A program made the translations under genes and the position numbers. Below the pieces are notes generated by a model. That model did no database searches. It saw only the letters and a program-made list of their open reading frames with translations, and was not told the origin of the DNA. A DNA stretch of 64,000 nt, from NCBI RefSeq assembly GCF_000090795.2, contig NW_003546311.1, forward strand, positions 77,370-141,369. Reading direction: 5' to 3'. Source of the DNA: Amphimedon queenslandica (taxonomy: Eukaryota > Porifera > Demospongiae > Haplosclerida > Niphatidae). Below are positions 1 through 11,476 of the stretch, piece by piece (position 1 is the first letter of the stretch; each line of letters starts with the position of its first letter).

Positions 1-57
1 TTGATATCTACTCAAATTCAATGCATGCAGTGTTTGGTTATTGTCCTTAATGGACAG

Positions 58-368
58 TATTCTATTATACGTATGAGATAGGTGAAGTTTTTGTCTTACT
101 CTCATTAGAAGAGGCGCAGCAAAAGTTGGAGGATTACAAGTTGGAACTGCAAAAAGAATTAGACAAATTAAAAGAACAAGTGAATCTGATGCTTGCAACC
201 TTGAGTGTCCCACACATGCATGATCCCATGCAATGCTGACATGAACTAATTTGCTATTAATGATTTATAATTCTGTAGGCCAGCAGCATAGAAGAACTAC
301 TTTCCAAAGTCAAGTCACAGCTTTATGCAAAGTTTGGGGATAATATAAACTTGGAAGCAGACAGTTAG
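58..368 (+). CDS. PFDN4: Prefoldin subunit 4, 3' part (partial)
   Basis: Prefoldin is a hexameric cytosolic co-chaperone that passes unfolded actin and tubulin to the CCT chaperonin; subunit 4 is a beta-type subunit made of a small beta hairpin between two coiled-coil helices. Two exons are visible, 58-179 and 279-368. The first encodes a hairpin segment reading YEIGEVFVLLSLEEAQ followed by a Lys/Glu/Leu-rich helix; the second ends in LYAKFGDNINLEADS and a TAG stop. The QLYAKFG-NINLEA tail is the signature of subunit 4 orthologues. Phase is kept across the 99-bp intron. The 5' exons lie left of the window. Confidence 0.93.
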
Positions 369-1502
369 CAATTGTAAAAAATTAATACTTAAAAAAATTA
401 TTAGTGAAATGAAATTGCAAGGAAAACTTTTTGATTTAATCATGTTTCAATAATTATTTGTTTTCAACACTTATGCTATTGCTTTCTTTGGATGACAAGT
501 ACTATGCACTCTCCATTTTGAGTATCTTGTTGTTGTAAGTATGGCATTGCTACTTCTTCTACTAATGCACCGTCACTTAAATTCTTCTCAGACATTATAT
601 TATAGCTATGGTGAGGTGATATGGCTGATTATATTGCTGAAGCATTGGGAGTGGCTGATCTCACAGTAACAACAATAATATGAATACACTAGGTGAATGT
701 GAACATTGAGGGGGCAAGCATGAGCCACCGATTGAAATTTTTTGACTAAGATTAAAATAAACAAATTAATTCAGCTCTTAGTTTATTTTCAATTTTTTTA
801 AATTTTATTTTATTATTTTTTATTTCTATTTTTTTAATTAATTTTATTTTATTACTTTTTTATTTCATTTTTATTTTTGTATTTCTATTTATTTTTTAAC
901 TTCTTTAATTTTATTTTATTATTTTTTAAAATTTAATATTTATTTCTATTTTTTATTTTTAAATTTTATTTTATTATTTTTTTAATTTCATTTTTATTTC
1001 TATTTAATTTTTTATTTTTAAATTTTAATTTTATTATTTTTAATTTCATTTTTATTTCTATTTTTTATTTAGTTTTAAAAACTTTTTTATTTTTAAATTT
1101 TACTTTTATTATTTTTTTTAATTTTATTTTTTTTTCTTTAATTTAATTTAATTTTTAAATTTTATATTATTTTTTAATTTTATTTTTATTCTTTTATTTT
1201 CTATTATTTTATTTTATTTTATTTTTTTAATTTTTAAAGATATGACTAGGCTAATTTAATTTCAAAGTAGTTTTGACCACCAGTTGGTTCATACAGATGT
1301 TTCTCGCCTATTTAGTAGGCCTCACTTTTGCTCACCCCAATTAAACAATGAATTGCTCTCTTTTATCATGCGCCACAAGCAATACACACAATCAAATGTT
1401 GCTATATAATTTAAACTATAAAAAATACTATAATTTATAGTTTGTTAGTTATCAAGCAAAATATGTGTATGTGATGAAGATAGATCTATTATCTCAGATG
1501 TT
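369..1502. other. Intergenic region between PFDN4 and the CEP72-like gene
   Basis: Both flanking genes end towards this gap. It holds the PFDN4 3' UTR, the T-rich degenerate tandem repeat listed separately, and about 260 bp before the CEP72-like stop codon in which I see no gene. Confidence 0.6.
775..1238. repeat. AT-only degenerate tandem repeat (T-rich on + strand)
   Basis: About 460 bp made almost entirely of T and A. A phrase of the type ATTTTATTTTATTATTTTTT followed by TTTCATTTTTATTTCTATT recurs roughly every 60-75 bp with many slips, so this is a decayed minisatellite and not a simple homopolymer. No coding potential. Confidence 0.75.
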
Positions 1503-3890
1503 CTAAATATGAAGCCTCTCCTGAACAAGAGATCGGAGTGTGTTGTAGTTTTTGCTTATTTGAGCCACTTCTTGCGAATGACGCTCCTTGGTTTCAGCTA
1601 GTTCCTGCCCTAGCCTATGATTACTTGATACAAGAGATCTAAGAGGAAGAGAAGAGAGGAATAAGCATTATTGCTGTCTCTTATACTCTTACTTGTGACT
1701 TTCCTGGAGCATTACAACTACTGACTGAAGCTGAGACGAGTGAGAGAGAAGTTGAGAGAGAGAGTGAGAGACCTGAGACAAAGTCTCCTTGATGCCATCC
1801 TGCTGATTAACTATATTACCTAACAATAGAAAGAATAGCAGTCATAAACCTAGTCCCACGTACTTAGAACAACATTCATATCACTAGTAGGAGGAATGCC
1901 AGCTTTATTTGAAACATAAGACTTAAAATCTTTTTGTGGTTGTGTTTCCCTCAAAACTGCATTCTCGTCCAAAAGTGCTTGACATTGTTTCTGTAGCTCT
2001 ACCTAAATGAATAAATTCGCATAAGCACCTAGTGAAAAAAAAAAATCAAATTATTGTCCATATACCATGTCTTTGTGTGCTGCTTGAAGAAGCTCCTTTT
2101 CTGGTCTTTCTTCAAGTAATCTAACCCTTTCTCTTAACCTTAGAATTTCTCTCTCCTTATCATCAAGTAGTTCGTCCTAATTCAGTTTATACTTTATAGT
2201 AATAAGCTAGCAGTAATGCCTGTTATAAAGCATTTCTACTTTGGTTTGCAGTCCTGTCTCGGTCTTGGGGGTATCCATTGGAGCAGTGGGATGAGGTGTA
2301 AAGTGATAGCCAGGTTGCCGATGAGTATCAGTTGGAGGTGAATTCATCCTAAAAATAAACAACTTAAATTAGTGAAGAGCAAATTTTGTTATAAAGAAAG
2401 TCATTTCCCACAGGATTTTAGCATAGTGCTCATGCAGCTTCTTGTCAGTGGATTGTCAAGCTGCTCAAAAATCAGGCCAACGACCCTGTACAGGGTATTT
2501 GACAAAAATCACAAGGAGAGCATTCTGCATTTTTATAATTTTTTCTGATACATAAACATGTCCTTACATTGTGTAGAAAGTTTGAATTGATTCGAATCAA
2601 ATTTGAATTTTTTTAATGAATTTTCAAAATTGTTCCAAATGCAATTGTACTTGTAGTGCTAATAGCTCATGAAGCTCATGCTGTTTAGCTCACTTGGCAT
2701 GCTTTGTGTAAATCCCTGTCCATACTTACTGTTTTCCAGTTGGTTTTTTCCTTTTTTCTGGAGATGGTGTTGTAGCTTTGAGTATCTTTCTTCTCAAAGG
2801 TTGAGAGGGAAGAGAGTGAGTAGGAGTATGTCCAGTTGTAAACAGGTGATCTCCTCTCTCAGCAAAAAGCTTAAGTAGCTCTTCAGTATCAGTTCCAAGA
2901 CCTGAAACAATAGGAAATATGATAAATGTTATATACTGCAGATTAAAAGAAATTAAATACTCTATAGTCCCTAAGCATAGGCCCTTACCTGATCTAAGAG
3001 GAGCAATAGATTGAGTGAGAGCCATTCTTGCTTGAACATGACTATTATTTTAAAAATAAAATAAAAAATTATTATTATTGCAGATGATTACTTTGTTTTT
3101 GGTGTTGAGTCTTTAACTGGTGGCGTATTCTCTTTCTGTATGCTCCTGTCAAGCTCATATGCCTTAAGTATAGTATAGTGGATGTAGTAAGAAGAAAGAT
3201 ACTGGAGTACCTGGTCAGTGTCAAAGTACTGGAGAGCTGCCTTTCTTTCTTCATCTGTGACCTTTCTATCATCTATTAGAGAGTCAATCAATTAGTAAAT
3301 TAGCCATAACATAACCACTAGTAGTTATCTTACCTAGGATTTGAAGACGGAGTAACATGTGAATTATGAAGAGCCTGTAATCAGGACTTGACTGAGTAAC
3401 TGGATTAAGCCGAATATCAATCTCCTGTTACGTTAAACAAAGAATGAGAGCAACTCACTATGGATTTATAAATATGCTACCAAGCGTCTCATACCTTTAA
3501 ATGAGTGTTGTGACGAAGACGAAAAACTTCCTTGAGGTCTGGGACATTATTGTAATAAATATTCAACGTCTCGAGACCTTTTAAGTGATCAAGACCCTAA
3601 AACATGTACAAGCATGAGACATAATGATACAGTAATGTATACTTCAAGTGACTCCAGAGCATTCCTTGATAAATCTAAATGTTTGAGGCGAGTGAATGCT
3701 AACAATGAGCGGCCCAAATGAGTTATTTTCTGGTGATAAGTGCCGGGGAGTGTCAGAGAGCGAACAACATCTGCATAAAATTAAATAGATAATTATAGCT
3801 TTTCAATATCTTTCCTTTACCTAAACAGTCTATTTTAAGATTTAGTTTTTCCTTTATCCATTTTTCTGTTATCACCAGGCTTCCCGCCAT
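1503..3890 (-). CDS. CEP72/LRRC36-like leucine-rich-repeat coiled-coil protein
   Basis: CEP72 is a centrosomal/centriolar-satellite protein that helps recruit gamma-tubulin complexes; LRRC36 is its paralogue. The model has 13 phase-consistent exons giving about 453 aa: 3821-3890, 3643-3770, 3495-3596, 3334-3424, 3092-3272, 2989-3026, 2730-2901, 2240-2348, 2066-2176, 1864-2002, 1773-1819, 1693-1730, 1503-1638. The N terminus (MAGSLVITEKWIKEKL) leads into RSLTLPGTYHQKITHLG and two or three LRRs (LKHLDLSRNALESLE), then an LRR cap (IDIRLNPVTQSSPDYRLF) as in CEP72. The middle is polar and low in conservation; the last 150 residues are a predicted coiled coil. Human CEP72 is longer (about 650 aa). 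I cannot separate CEP72 from LRRC36 orthology, so no symbol is given. The intron 2349-2729 carries one copy of the interspersed palindromic repeat. Confidence 0.85.
2456..2645 (-). repeat. Family-A palindromic intronic repeat, single copy (reverse orientation)
   Basis: Reverse-orientation copy of the roughly 185-bp unit: contains the core GTGTAGAAAGTTTGA preceded by TGATACATAAACATGT, and a short palindromic junction CCCTGTACAGGG. It lies inside an intron of the CEP72-like gene. Confidence 0.8.
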
Positions 3891-3972
3891 TGTTACCTTT
3901 CAAAATGAGGGTTAAAATATTAAAGAAAAATCTACAAGTTCGGAAAATATCCGGAAAATCAAAATTTCCTAA

Positions 3973-5618
3973 ATGTCTGCAACAAGTAAAATGAAACTTT
4001 CTGACTCTTTTATTTATTTTTCTTAAAGGAATTCTGTCTTCGTTGAGCAAAGTATTTTACCCTGCGTCCATAAGAGTGTCTGCTATGTCCACAGCAGGAG
4101 AAACAAACGCTTTGCCAGAGTATGAGACCCTTAGCCTCTCCTCACCTCAAGAGTATGTCGTTCAAGTTGAGCTAAACAGGCCGGAGAGGAGAAATGCAAT
4201 GAACAAAACCTTTTTTAGGTAAGAAGGAACTCACGTGACATTGACATACCTATAGGGTATCCTTTTTAAAAGGTGTAAACAAAAAATTTTCTTTTCATGA
4301 TGCCTGTAGGGAAATGATAGAGTGTTTTGCTGCTCTCAACAAGGATAGTAATTGTCGCAGTATTGTACTCAGTGGAGCTGGGAAATCCTTCACAGCTGGT
4401 AACTCCATGCAAGTGCAGAGATCCGTCCTATATATATTTTATAATGTGTAGGTCTTGATCTTAATGATGCTGCCTCTGATTTGTTCTCAAGTGAGCATCA
4501 GTCAGATCCAGGAAGGCAAGCTTTCAACTTCAGAGAAAATTTTTTAATGCCCTACCAGCAGTCAATCACCTGTGTTGAAAAGGTATAAATTAAAATAAAA
4601 AATAAAGGACTGTTTTTACTCCTTCTTTCCTTCCAGTGTAAAAAGCCAGTCATAGTAGCAGTACATGGTGCTTGTGTAGGCGGAGGAATTGATCTCATCA
4701 CGGCTTGTGACATACGACTATGCAGCTCTGACACTTTCTTCCAAATAAAGGTATCATATATTCTCCTACTTTTCATTCCACGTACACATAAAGGAGGTAG
4801 ACATTGGCCTAGCAGCAGATATTGGTACACTGCAAAGGCTCCCAAAGATTGTCGGTTGCGAAAGGTAAGATGATGATGAGCTTGACTTCTTTATTTCTTT
4901 CCCAATTCAAAAGTTTAGTGAGAGAGCTGGTGTTCACTGCACGCAAGTTTAGCTCAGAAGAGGCAGTTGCAATGAAACTAGTGAGGTAAGCAATAAAGAC
5001 TTAACAGTGATGAAACAATGATGGCCATCAGTCATGTGTATCCTGATCGACCTGCTCTGATTGAAGCTGCTGTGAAGATGGCGTCACTCATCGCAAGCAA
5101 GAGTCCAGTTGCTGTCCAAGTCTCAAAAATTAATCTCAACTATTCACGTGATCACACAGTTGATGAGTCTCTGGATTATATGGTGAGTTTACTGGGTAAA
5201 CAAGTTTGGATCTCTTGTATGTGTATCAATAAAATTTTAAAATGGAGAATTCTCTCAGTTATTTTTGACATGCATATGGCCCGAGACCATTTTTGAGTAA
5301 CTTTATAAATTCATAACAAATCCAATTTTGATCAGAACCAGCTCAAACTTTCTACAGAACTTGAGAACATGTATATGTATCATTTAAAATTATAAAAATG
5401 AAGATTTCTCTCCTAGTTATTTTTGTCAAAATTTGGTCTGATACCATGTACAGGGATTTGGCCCAATTTTTGACACCAAAAATGTATTGTAATTTCTTTT
5501 TATAATTGTGAATCTTGTATAGGCGACTTGGAACATGTGTATGCTACAAAGTGAAGATCTCCTCAAAGCAGTGCAAGGCCAATTGCAAAAAGAAACACCA
5601 AAATTCTCCAAACTGTGA
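3973..5618 (+). CDS. ECH1: Delta(3,5)-Delta(2,4)-dienoyl-CoA isomerase
   Basis: Crotonase-fold enzyme that shifts double bonds in 3,5-dienoyl-CoA during beta-oxidation of unsaturated fatty acids. Nine exons keep phase and give 308 aa (human about 328): 3973-3985, 4029-4218, 4310-4398, 4452-4582, 4637-4750, 4794-4864, 4914-4985, 5032-5182, 5523-5618. Landmarks are VELNRPERRNAMNK, LSGAGKSFTAGLDL (oxyanion-hole loop), GACVGGGIDLITACDIR, VDIGLAADIGTLQRLPK with the catalytic acidic positions, and SKSPVAVQVSKINL. The C terminus is SKL, a peroxisomal PTS1. I chose the start in a 13-nt first exon because splicing a 43-nt intron yields MSATRILSSLSKVFYPASIR, a mitochondrial-type presequence; the alternative is ATG 4085, which loses it. 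Dual mitochondrial/peroxisomal targeting is known for mammalian ECH1. Confidence 0.93.
5215..5500 (+). repeat. Family-A palindromic intronic repeat, about 1.5 copies (forward)
   Basis: In the last ECH1 intron. A partial unit (ATGGAGAATTCTCTC) is followed by a fuller one with GATCAGAACCAGCTCAAAC, CATGTATATGTATC and a decayed junction (CCATGTACAGGG). Confidence 0.75.
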
Positions 5619-5886
5619 CAGCCAAGAGAAAAGTTATTATTATGACAATTAATTAAAATCGCAAACACAATATCAAAAATAACATCAATAATATTAATAA
5701 TAATAATAAGAGAGAGATGGGAGGGGCATGTTTTGTATAACGACAATAATAACAACAAAAGCAAAAGAGAACCAACCGCTTCCTCCAAACAAACAAAATC
5801 CTAATAGTAATCAACAACAACAACAATGCCTATAAGAAACAAACACAATTATCTAGCTCTCTTCACTCTCTCTATTCTGTCCTTTC

Positions 5887-7326
5887 CTAGTTGTCCTCTG
5901 AGCCACTCCCACTCCCGCTATCGGCATACGGCATTTCACTGTGGAGAGTCTTGAATATGTCCGACATCTGGGACCAGCAGGAGTTAGGGATGTTGATGTG
6001 TGTCCGTCTGGTTGGGAGTAACTATTTGTGAATATAAGTGAGAAAAGAAGTTAAATATAATACGAATTGCAAGTTGAGAAGAAAATTAAAAGTCAACCAC
6101 GTTTTAAAATATAAGACAAATGGATTCTATAAATGCAAATCCACTTTTTAACAATGTCTTAGTTTCTAACCTCAGTCAAGCGAAGGAAGACGCCTCTATC
6201 ATTGCGTTCAACATCAAAATAAAAAGTCTTGCTCCCAGCTCTGACTTCATGCGAACCAGGCAAAGGTGGTTGAGAGTTCTGTGGAGATCCTGAGAGATAC
6301 AAAAAAAGAAAGTGTATGGAGAGACTGAGGTACTACTACTAGTGACACATACTTGGAGGTGAGGAGTCATCCTGAGAGTGAGACGTGCCAAATTTGTCTA
6401 ACATGTTTAGAAAATGTTCTTCAACCTTTTCCAGGATCTCTGCTGGAATCAGCACAAACTTCCTCATAGTAGGCGTAGCCTGCGTGACCTTCAAGTAGCA
6501 CCCCATAGAGTTTTGACGCAGATCAACATAAAACCTTCTCTTTCCTTGATTAAATGACTCACTAGAAAAAGTTAATCCAGTAAAAAGCTACAATACGTTA
6601 AAATTGCATGCAAATTTGTGCTAGCAACATTTTGGTTAGATTGTAAATGACAATTCTTAATAGGAAGCATAGAAAATGACACAGAAAGTCAAAGCCCAAT
6701 CAATACCAGTCTATTGTAACAAGAAAGACAAAACATCCACCCCACCCCCAATGAACCAATTGAAATAATTACTTACGAATAATGTCTCTGTGCATTATTA
6801 TCATCTTCTGTAGATACTGGGGAAAGTGTCTTGTACTTCTCAATAACCTCTGCGAGGTGACGCTTGAAGGATGGGGCCGTTTCGACAGAAAATATAATAT
6901 GACCGCTACCTTTTCTTTCTCTCTTTTGCTATGTATTAAAAGAAATAAATTTATATGAATTTCTGAAATCTGTGACTTTTGTTACCTCAATCAGCTTAAA
7001 GAAGCGTCCCTGGTCATTTGATTTTACGGAAATTGTAATAGTCTTGTTCTCTGCCTCAATTTCATGCGATTCCAGATCCTCTGAATTTATAGGAGAAATT
7101 ATAAGTATGAGTTACGCCCACATAATTACAATGAACCACGCCCACTCCAACCGTTTACAATTTGCAAACAATAACTTTACACTATAGCCTCACCAGTATT
7201 AGTTGGTAGAGGATCTCTACGTGGACGGTACTCACGATATCCTCCTCCGCCCCCGCGACCACCTCTTCTTCCTCCCCTTCCCCTGCCTCTCCATCCGCCG
7301 CCCCCTCCACGTCCAGAGCTAGCCAT
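5887..7326 (-). CDS. PUR-alpha/beta-like purine-rich single-strand DNA/RNA-binding protein
   Basis: PUR proteins bind GGN repeats in single-stranded DNA and RNA and act in transcription, replication and mRNA transport. Six exons in phase (7194-7326, 6986-7080, 6777-6928, 6353-6561, 6171-6289, 5887-6021) give 280 aa. Residues 6-30 are an RGG/Gly-rich tract (GRGGGGGWRGRGRGGRRGG). Three PUR repeats follow: I with KTITISVKSNDQGRFFKLIE, II with KRRFYVDLRQNSMGCYLKVTQ, III with KTFYFDVERNDRGVFLRLTE. Between I and II is the family's GSGHIIFSVETAPSFKRHL-type segment, and the tail is acidic/Ser-Gly rich. This order and length match vertebrate PURA/PURB; with one gene visible I cannot assign alpha or beta. 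The start is the ATG before the Gly-rich tract. Confidence 0.93.
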
Positions 7327-7843
7327 TTTGTCTCCTTAACTGTCTTTCTCCTTCACTTTTCACGCACTAGCCTGAACTCTCTCTTTTCAGCTCTTCCTGC
7401 ACTGCAGCACTGCCACCCTTTCTCCCTTCTTTTCACTCTCACATGTGCTTTGCACGTGATCTCCTGCCGCTCTAACCAAAACGAGCATGCGCAGAATACG
7501 TATCTACACTCCCGCTAGAAATAACCACGTGGACATCAAATACTTTGTAGCTTTTTAAAATGCTTTTAAAAGATCTTGTTTTGAACTGTAAACGCATAGT
7601 AGGGCTGTGTTAATACAGCTATGGTACTGCATTTAGTGAAAAAGAAGTATTTTCTATAGATTTGCCTATGTCTTTTCTCTTCTTGTCCTCCATTTTGATT
7701 TCGATATTACAAGCCCCTCCCCCCGGAGGATCCACTGAGCCACACCCTGCAATTAGCTGCTAGCTTAGCTGCCAAGGGCGAGTTTTTCTCTGTCGGCTCG
7801 TGTTTGTTTCTTGTTCCTGGTTATATCCCTAGCTTTAAAAGAC
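7327..7843. other. Divergent intergenic region between the PUR gene and the SAM-domain gene
   Basis: 517 bp between two divergent start codons, so it should contain both promoters. It has a pyrimidine-rich 5' leader for the PUR gene, CACGTG E-boxes near 7454 and 7527, and an NRF1-like half site listed separately. No further gene is seen. Confidence 0.6.
7485..7494. promoter_or_regulatory. NRF1-like motif in the PUR/SAM divergent promoter
   Basis: GCATGCGCAG matches the core of the NRF1 consensus (GCGCAYGCGC) at 8-9 positions. It is a motif match only. Confidence 0.3.
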
Positions 7844-9871
7844 ATGGCCACAGGAGGAGATTCTAGCATTGTAACAACTCAGCCAAAGTCTCGCCGAAGG
7901 GAAATCGAGGAATTTGTTCGTGACCTTGACCCGCTACAGGTCGCAGGTCAGTCAGTTAGTCGTCATTTCATTAAGCTCAGGGGCATTTTAGTTACATTGT
8001 TAATCGCTTGGTAGATTCGTGAGCTTGCTATGTGCTAGCATTAAAACTTTTACATGATAAATCTAGTCATTAAAATAAGAATATTATTATCATTATTATT
8101 ATTATCTATCTACACACACTGTCATTAAAATTGGAGCAGCTAGTTAAGCATGTTCATGTAATGTAATTAAAACTTTCTCTTTTTGCCGAGTTGTGTGTGA
8201 ATTAAGCCTCCTTTCACGGTTTGCTAGTGATAATATTAAACTATGTGTGGGCGGTTGTTATGCGGTTATAGTTCTTGTTCCAATTTCCCTTGCTAGCCCA
8301 CATATAATACACACATATATCCTCAATTTCACCATGGTCTCATGATTCTCATTTGAAATTTGCTTTTCATAGATTGGTCTGAAGCTGATGTTGTTGAGCG
8401 ATTCCTCAAACCCGTTGGAATGGAGTTCATGGCCAAAGCTTTTATGGAGAACAAGATCAGTGGGCCAGTATTAATAGCACTGTCTGAAGACCACATGAAA
8501 GAGATGGGCTGTGCTGTACTTGGTAAGCATGTGGCCTTTTTCTCCTTGTAAATGTGTACTAATTTGAACTGGAGCGTGGAATTAATTGTTTATTTTGGTG
8601 TTGTGGTCATTATGTTGGTATAGTTTACAAATGTTGGCATCATGTTTATATTATGATTACAATTCTGTTATCATTCTTACTCTTGCTCTTCCTTTCTTTT
8701 TCAGGTGATAGGATACTCTTCATGGAATACTTGCAACTCCTTAAAAAGCATAAGCGTGATGCCGATCGCAGCCGGGCATTGTGGAGTGGTACCACTCCTG
8801 TCTTGAAATGTGCTTATAGTCGAAACTGTGGAGAATTCATGTTCCACGTAAGCCCCCAATCTTTCTTATAAAGGGAAAAGAAACAGCTTTTATTGCAAGC
8901 CTTAAATCAGAAATTGTATGCCATGGCGACTAATTACTATCAATGGAATGTTTTCAAAATATAAAACCAGCATGCCTTTGATCATATGCACTTATAATGT
9001 ATAAATATAATATTTCCACAGTTGTGTTGCCCCTGCTGTGTGCCTACCACTGAATGGCGTATAACTGGACAAGGTATTCGCTGGAGGAGAAACAGGGCAG
9101 CCATTAACTGCTGTGGAGATGGTATGATTATAACTTTATGTTCCGGTATTGTTTGATCCTCTTCCTTCTCCTTAGTTGAAACTCAGTTTATTGACTATCG
9201 TTTCTTGAAAGATCTTGAGCTCCGAAAGGAGCCGAAATGTTGCTGTTTCTGCGTTGGTAAAGAGCTTCTCATTTATGCTGATGACAAAGATGCTACTGCG
9301 TGAGTAATAAAAATTTTTGTGGTTGATAATGCAATTAAGAATTGTTTATAATTGCATGTATGAGGCATAGTTATTGGGCCTTGGTGTACACAATGTGGTT
9401 CGAGCCTCTTTAGAGTGCACAGGATTTTACTGTTGTTGAATCTTTCCTACTTTCCTCGTTATTGTTAAAGGCTTCATTATGTCACTTCCTATCATCAAAG
9501 TTATCTTTTTTACATTTGTCAAATAGCTATAATAGTTATTATTACTATTATTAGATATTATTAGCTACACTAACAGTTGTCCCAAGAACGTGTTGATATT
9601 GTGACAGTAATGCTCACTAGGAGTCTTTTACTACACTATAGACACTTGCAATGAAATGCTTAGATCGGCTACTTGTTGGGCTGATGAATAATATTAAATT
9701 AAACTACATTTAATTATTATTTTTAAAATTTTTTGCAGTGTCAGGCAGTCCAAATCAACTGGTGGTCCTGAAGTTGATGCTGAGCCTGTCTCAATCTTGC
9801 ATCCTGAAGTTGAGAAGGCAGAGTCACTCATACGTAATGCTTGGGCAGACTCTAAACTGGTTGCTGATTAA
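7844..9871 (+). CDS. SAM-domain protein with a cysteine-rich PH-like C-terminal region (unrecognised family)
   Basis: Six exons in phase (7844-7946, 8373-8522, 8705-8847, 9022-9121, 9176-9299, 9739-9871) give 250 aa. Residues 35-95 fit a sterile alpha motif: DWSEADVVERFLKPVGMEF, then GPVLIALSEDHMKEMGC and DRILFMEYLQLLKKHK. The rest (about 115-250) is a compact domain with cysteine pairs LCCPCC, NCCGD and KCCCFCVG and the phrase TTEWRITGQGIRWRRN, suggesting a PH-like or membrane-apposed fold. I do not recognise a named vertebrate orthologue. The start is ATG 7844 after a 5' leader; only a non-AUG extension lies upstream in frame. A SAM domain implies oligomerisation or partner binding; no function can be given from sequence. 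Confidence 0.85.
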
Positions 9872-11476
9872 AGGTAACCTTTATTCATGACACTCATGCT
9901 CTCTTAATTCAGAGACGTGATGCTATAAGCTTGTTTGTATAATATGAAGTGATAAATTTATTTTTCAATTAATTTCCTTGTAGATATAGCTGCTCCTGGT
10001 ATTTATGCAATCTAATGTAAGCCGTAAAGAACTCACCAAATTAAATTAAAAGGAGTATTAGTGCTTCGTTGATTAATTATATATTAGGACTTGCACCTTT
10101 TTTATCGTTTCCAAGCAATAACAATAATAATTTTATTATTGTACTTATTAGTTTTGTAATTTTCATCTTGTTGAAAATGAATATGTTTAAATAATAAATT
10201 TTGCTGAGGTAAAGAAAAGGAACTGCCTAGTAGTCAGCAATTGACCAATTGCATCATCATCATGCATGCGTAGAATCAACTTTGTACTATACTAGACTTT
10301 ACAATGATGTAGGCCGGGCTAGTTATTGATTAAGATTCCCCCTCTAGCAGCTACATACAGTGGAGTGTGTGCTGTGCTCTACTGTTGCCTGTTTCTGCAA
10401 CATAGTAACAACTGAGCAGCCTCGTTTTACTTTTTTCTTAATACGGAGAGGTCCTTCAAACTACTGGAGCTTCGCGTCTTCTTTGTTAGCTAGACAGCCC
10501 CTAGTTGCGCCCAGAAAGGGAGGGTGCCCTGATTCACTCTCTTCCCAATCCCTCTTCTTCTCTCTCTCTCTCGTACACACAAGCCTGTGTGGGAGGAAAA
10601 GTGGCGTGCTCTGTTTTGTCTGGACAAGAGCTACAGCTACTTAGTCTCTCAAACTGCCTGTTCCTTTCACTCTCTTATACTAGAGCATTATTAACAAGGT
10701 GAGAGAATTTCTGAGGTTGAGTGTGTGTTTGTATTATTATTATTATTATTATTGAAAGAGAGAAAATGAAAGAGATATGAAGTAAAAATGACAATGAAGA
10801 GAAGAGCACGAGAGGAGAAAATATTTTCTGTGGTTGTTAACTTAGTGGAATTTTAAGTGTCATTTACTAATGGGTACTTGGCACATACCAACTCTCTACA
10901 ACATGTACAGGTAGAGAGGGACTACCTGCCCTTAATTTAAGTGTGCTTGAATCCTGTATAGCAGCAATCCAAGAGAATATAAAGATCACTATAGATTCAG
11001 TCCTAGGATTTATTTATAGAATGATCTCACCTAATCATGTATGTATAATGAATTGTATTTTAAGTGTAGCAATAAGTGGCCTGTGTGTAAATATTTCAGT
11101 TATATAAACCAATAGTCTGACAAGTAACTGCTGATGCATGTACTGTATAGCTCATGCATGTCACTCACAGTTGGCCTCCCTTTATGGGCAGGTTTAAGCT
11201 GATCACTCAATCTGTCAATGGTCAAAGGGGGCTTTAAAATGTCAAAGTTTTTTCAGGTGTTAGTTAAAAATATCATTAGATTTTTTTAGAAAATTTCCAT
11301 CCCGTCAGAACATATGTGAATTCCTTTTGGTTCCATCTGTGCTATATCTTTCTGTACATGTATATCCCCCCAACTCTCTCTCTCTCTCTCTCTCTTCCTC
11401 TCTCTTCCTCTCCCTCTCCCACCCTCTCTCTCTCTCTCTCTTGTACGATATACATTGATAATGTTTCTTCCTAGTG
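9872..11476. other. Intergenic region and probable 5' leader exon of the RhoGAP gene
   Basis: After the SAM-gene 3' UTR (AT-rich, AATAA-type signals near 10195) there is a GC-richer block at about 10350-10698 ending AACAAG followed by GTGAGA, a good splice donor. The next acceptor, at 11474, lies two bases before the RhoGAP ATG. The simplest reading is a non-coding first exon and a 776-bp intron. The two overlapping ORFs in this block are short, Ser/Leu-rich and not conserved-looking. Confidence 0.5.

Noticed and set aside
2669-2878. 69-codon + strand ORF starting at an ATG
   Set aside because: It runs antisense over a CEP72-like exon that keeps phase with its neighbours; the ORF is low-complexity Ser/Leu/Phe.
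10360-10702. Two overlapping short ORFs upstream of the RhoGAP gene
   Set aside because: Composition is biased by CT runs and no domain is visible; a spliced 5' leader explains the block better.
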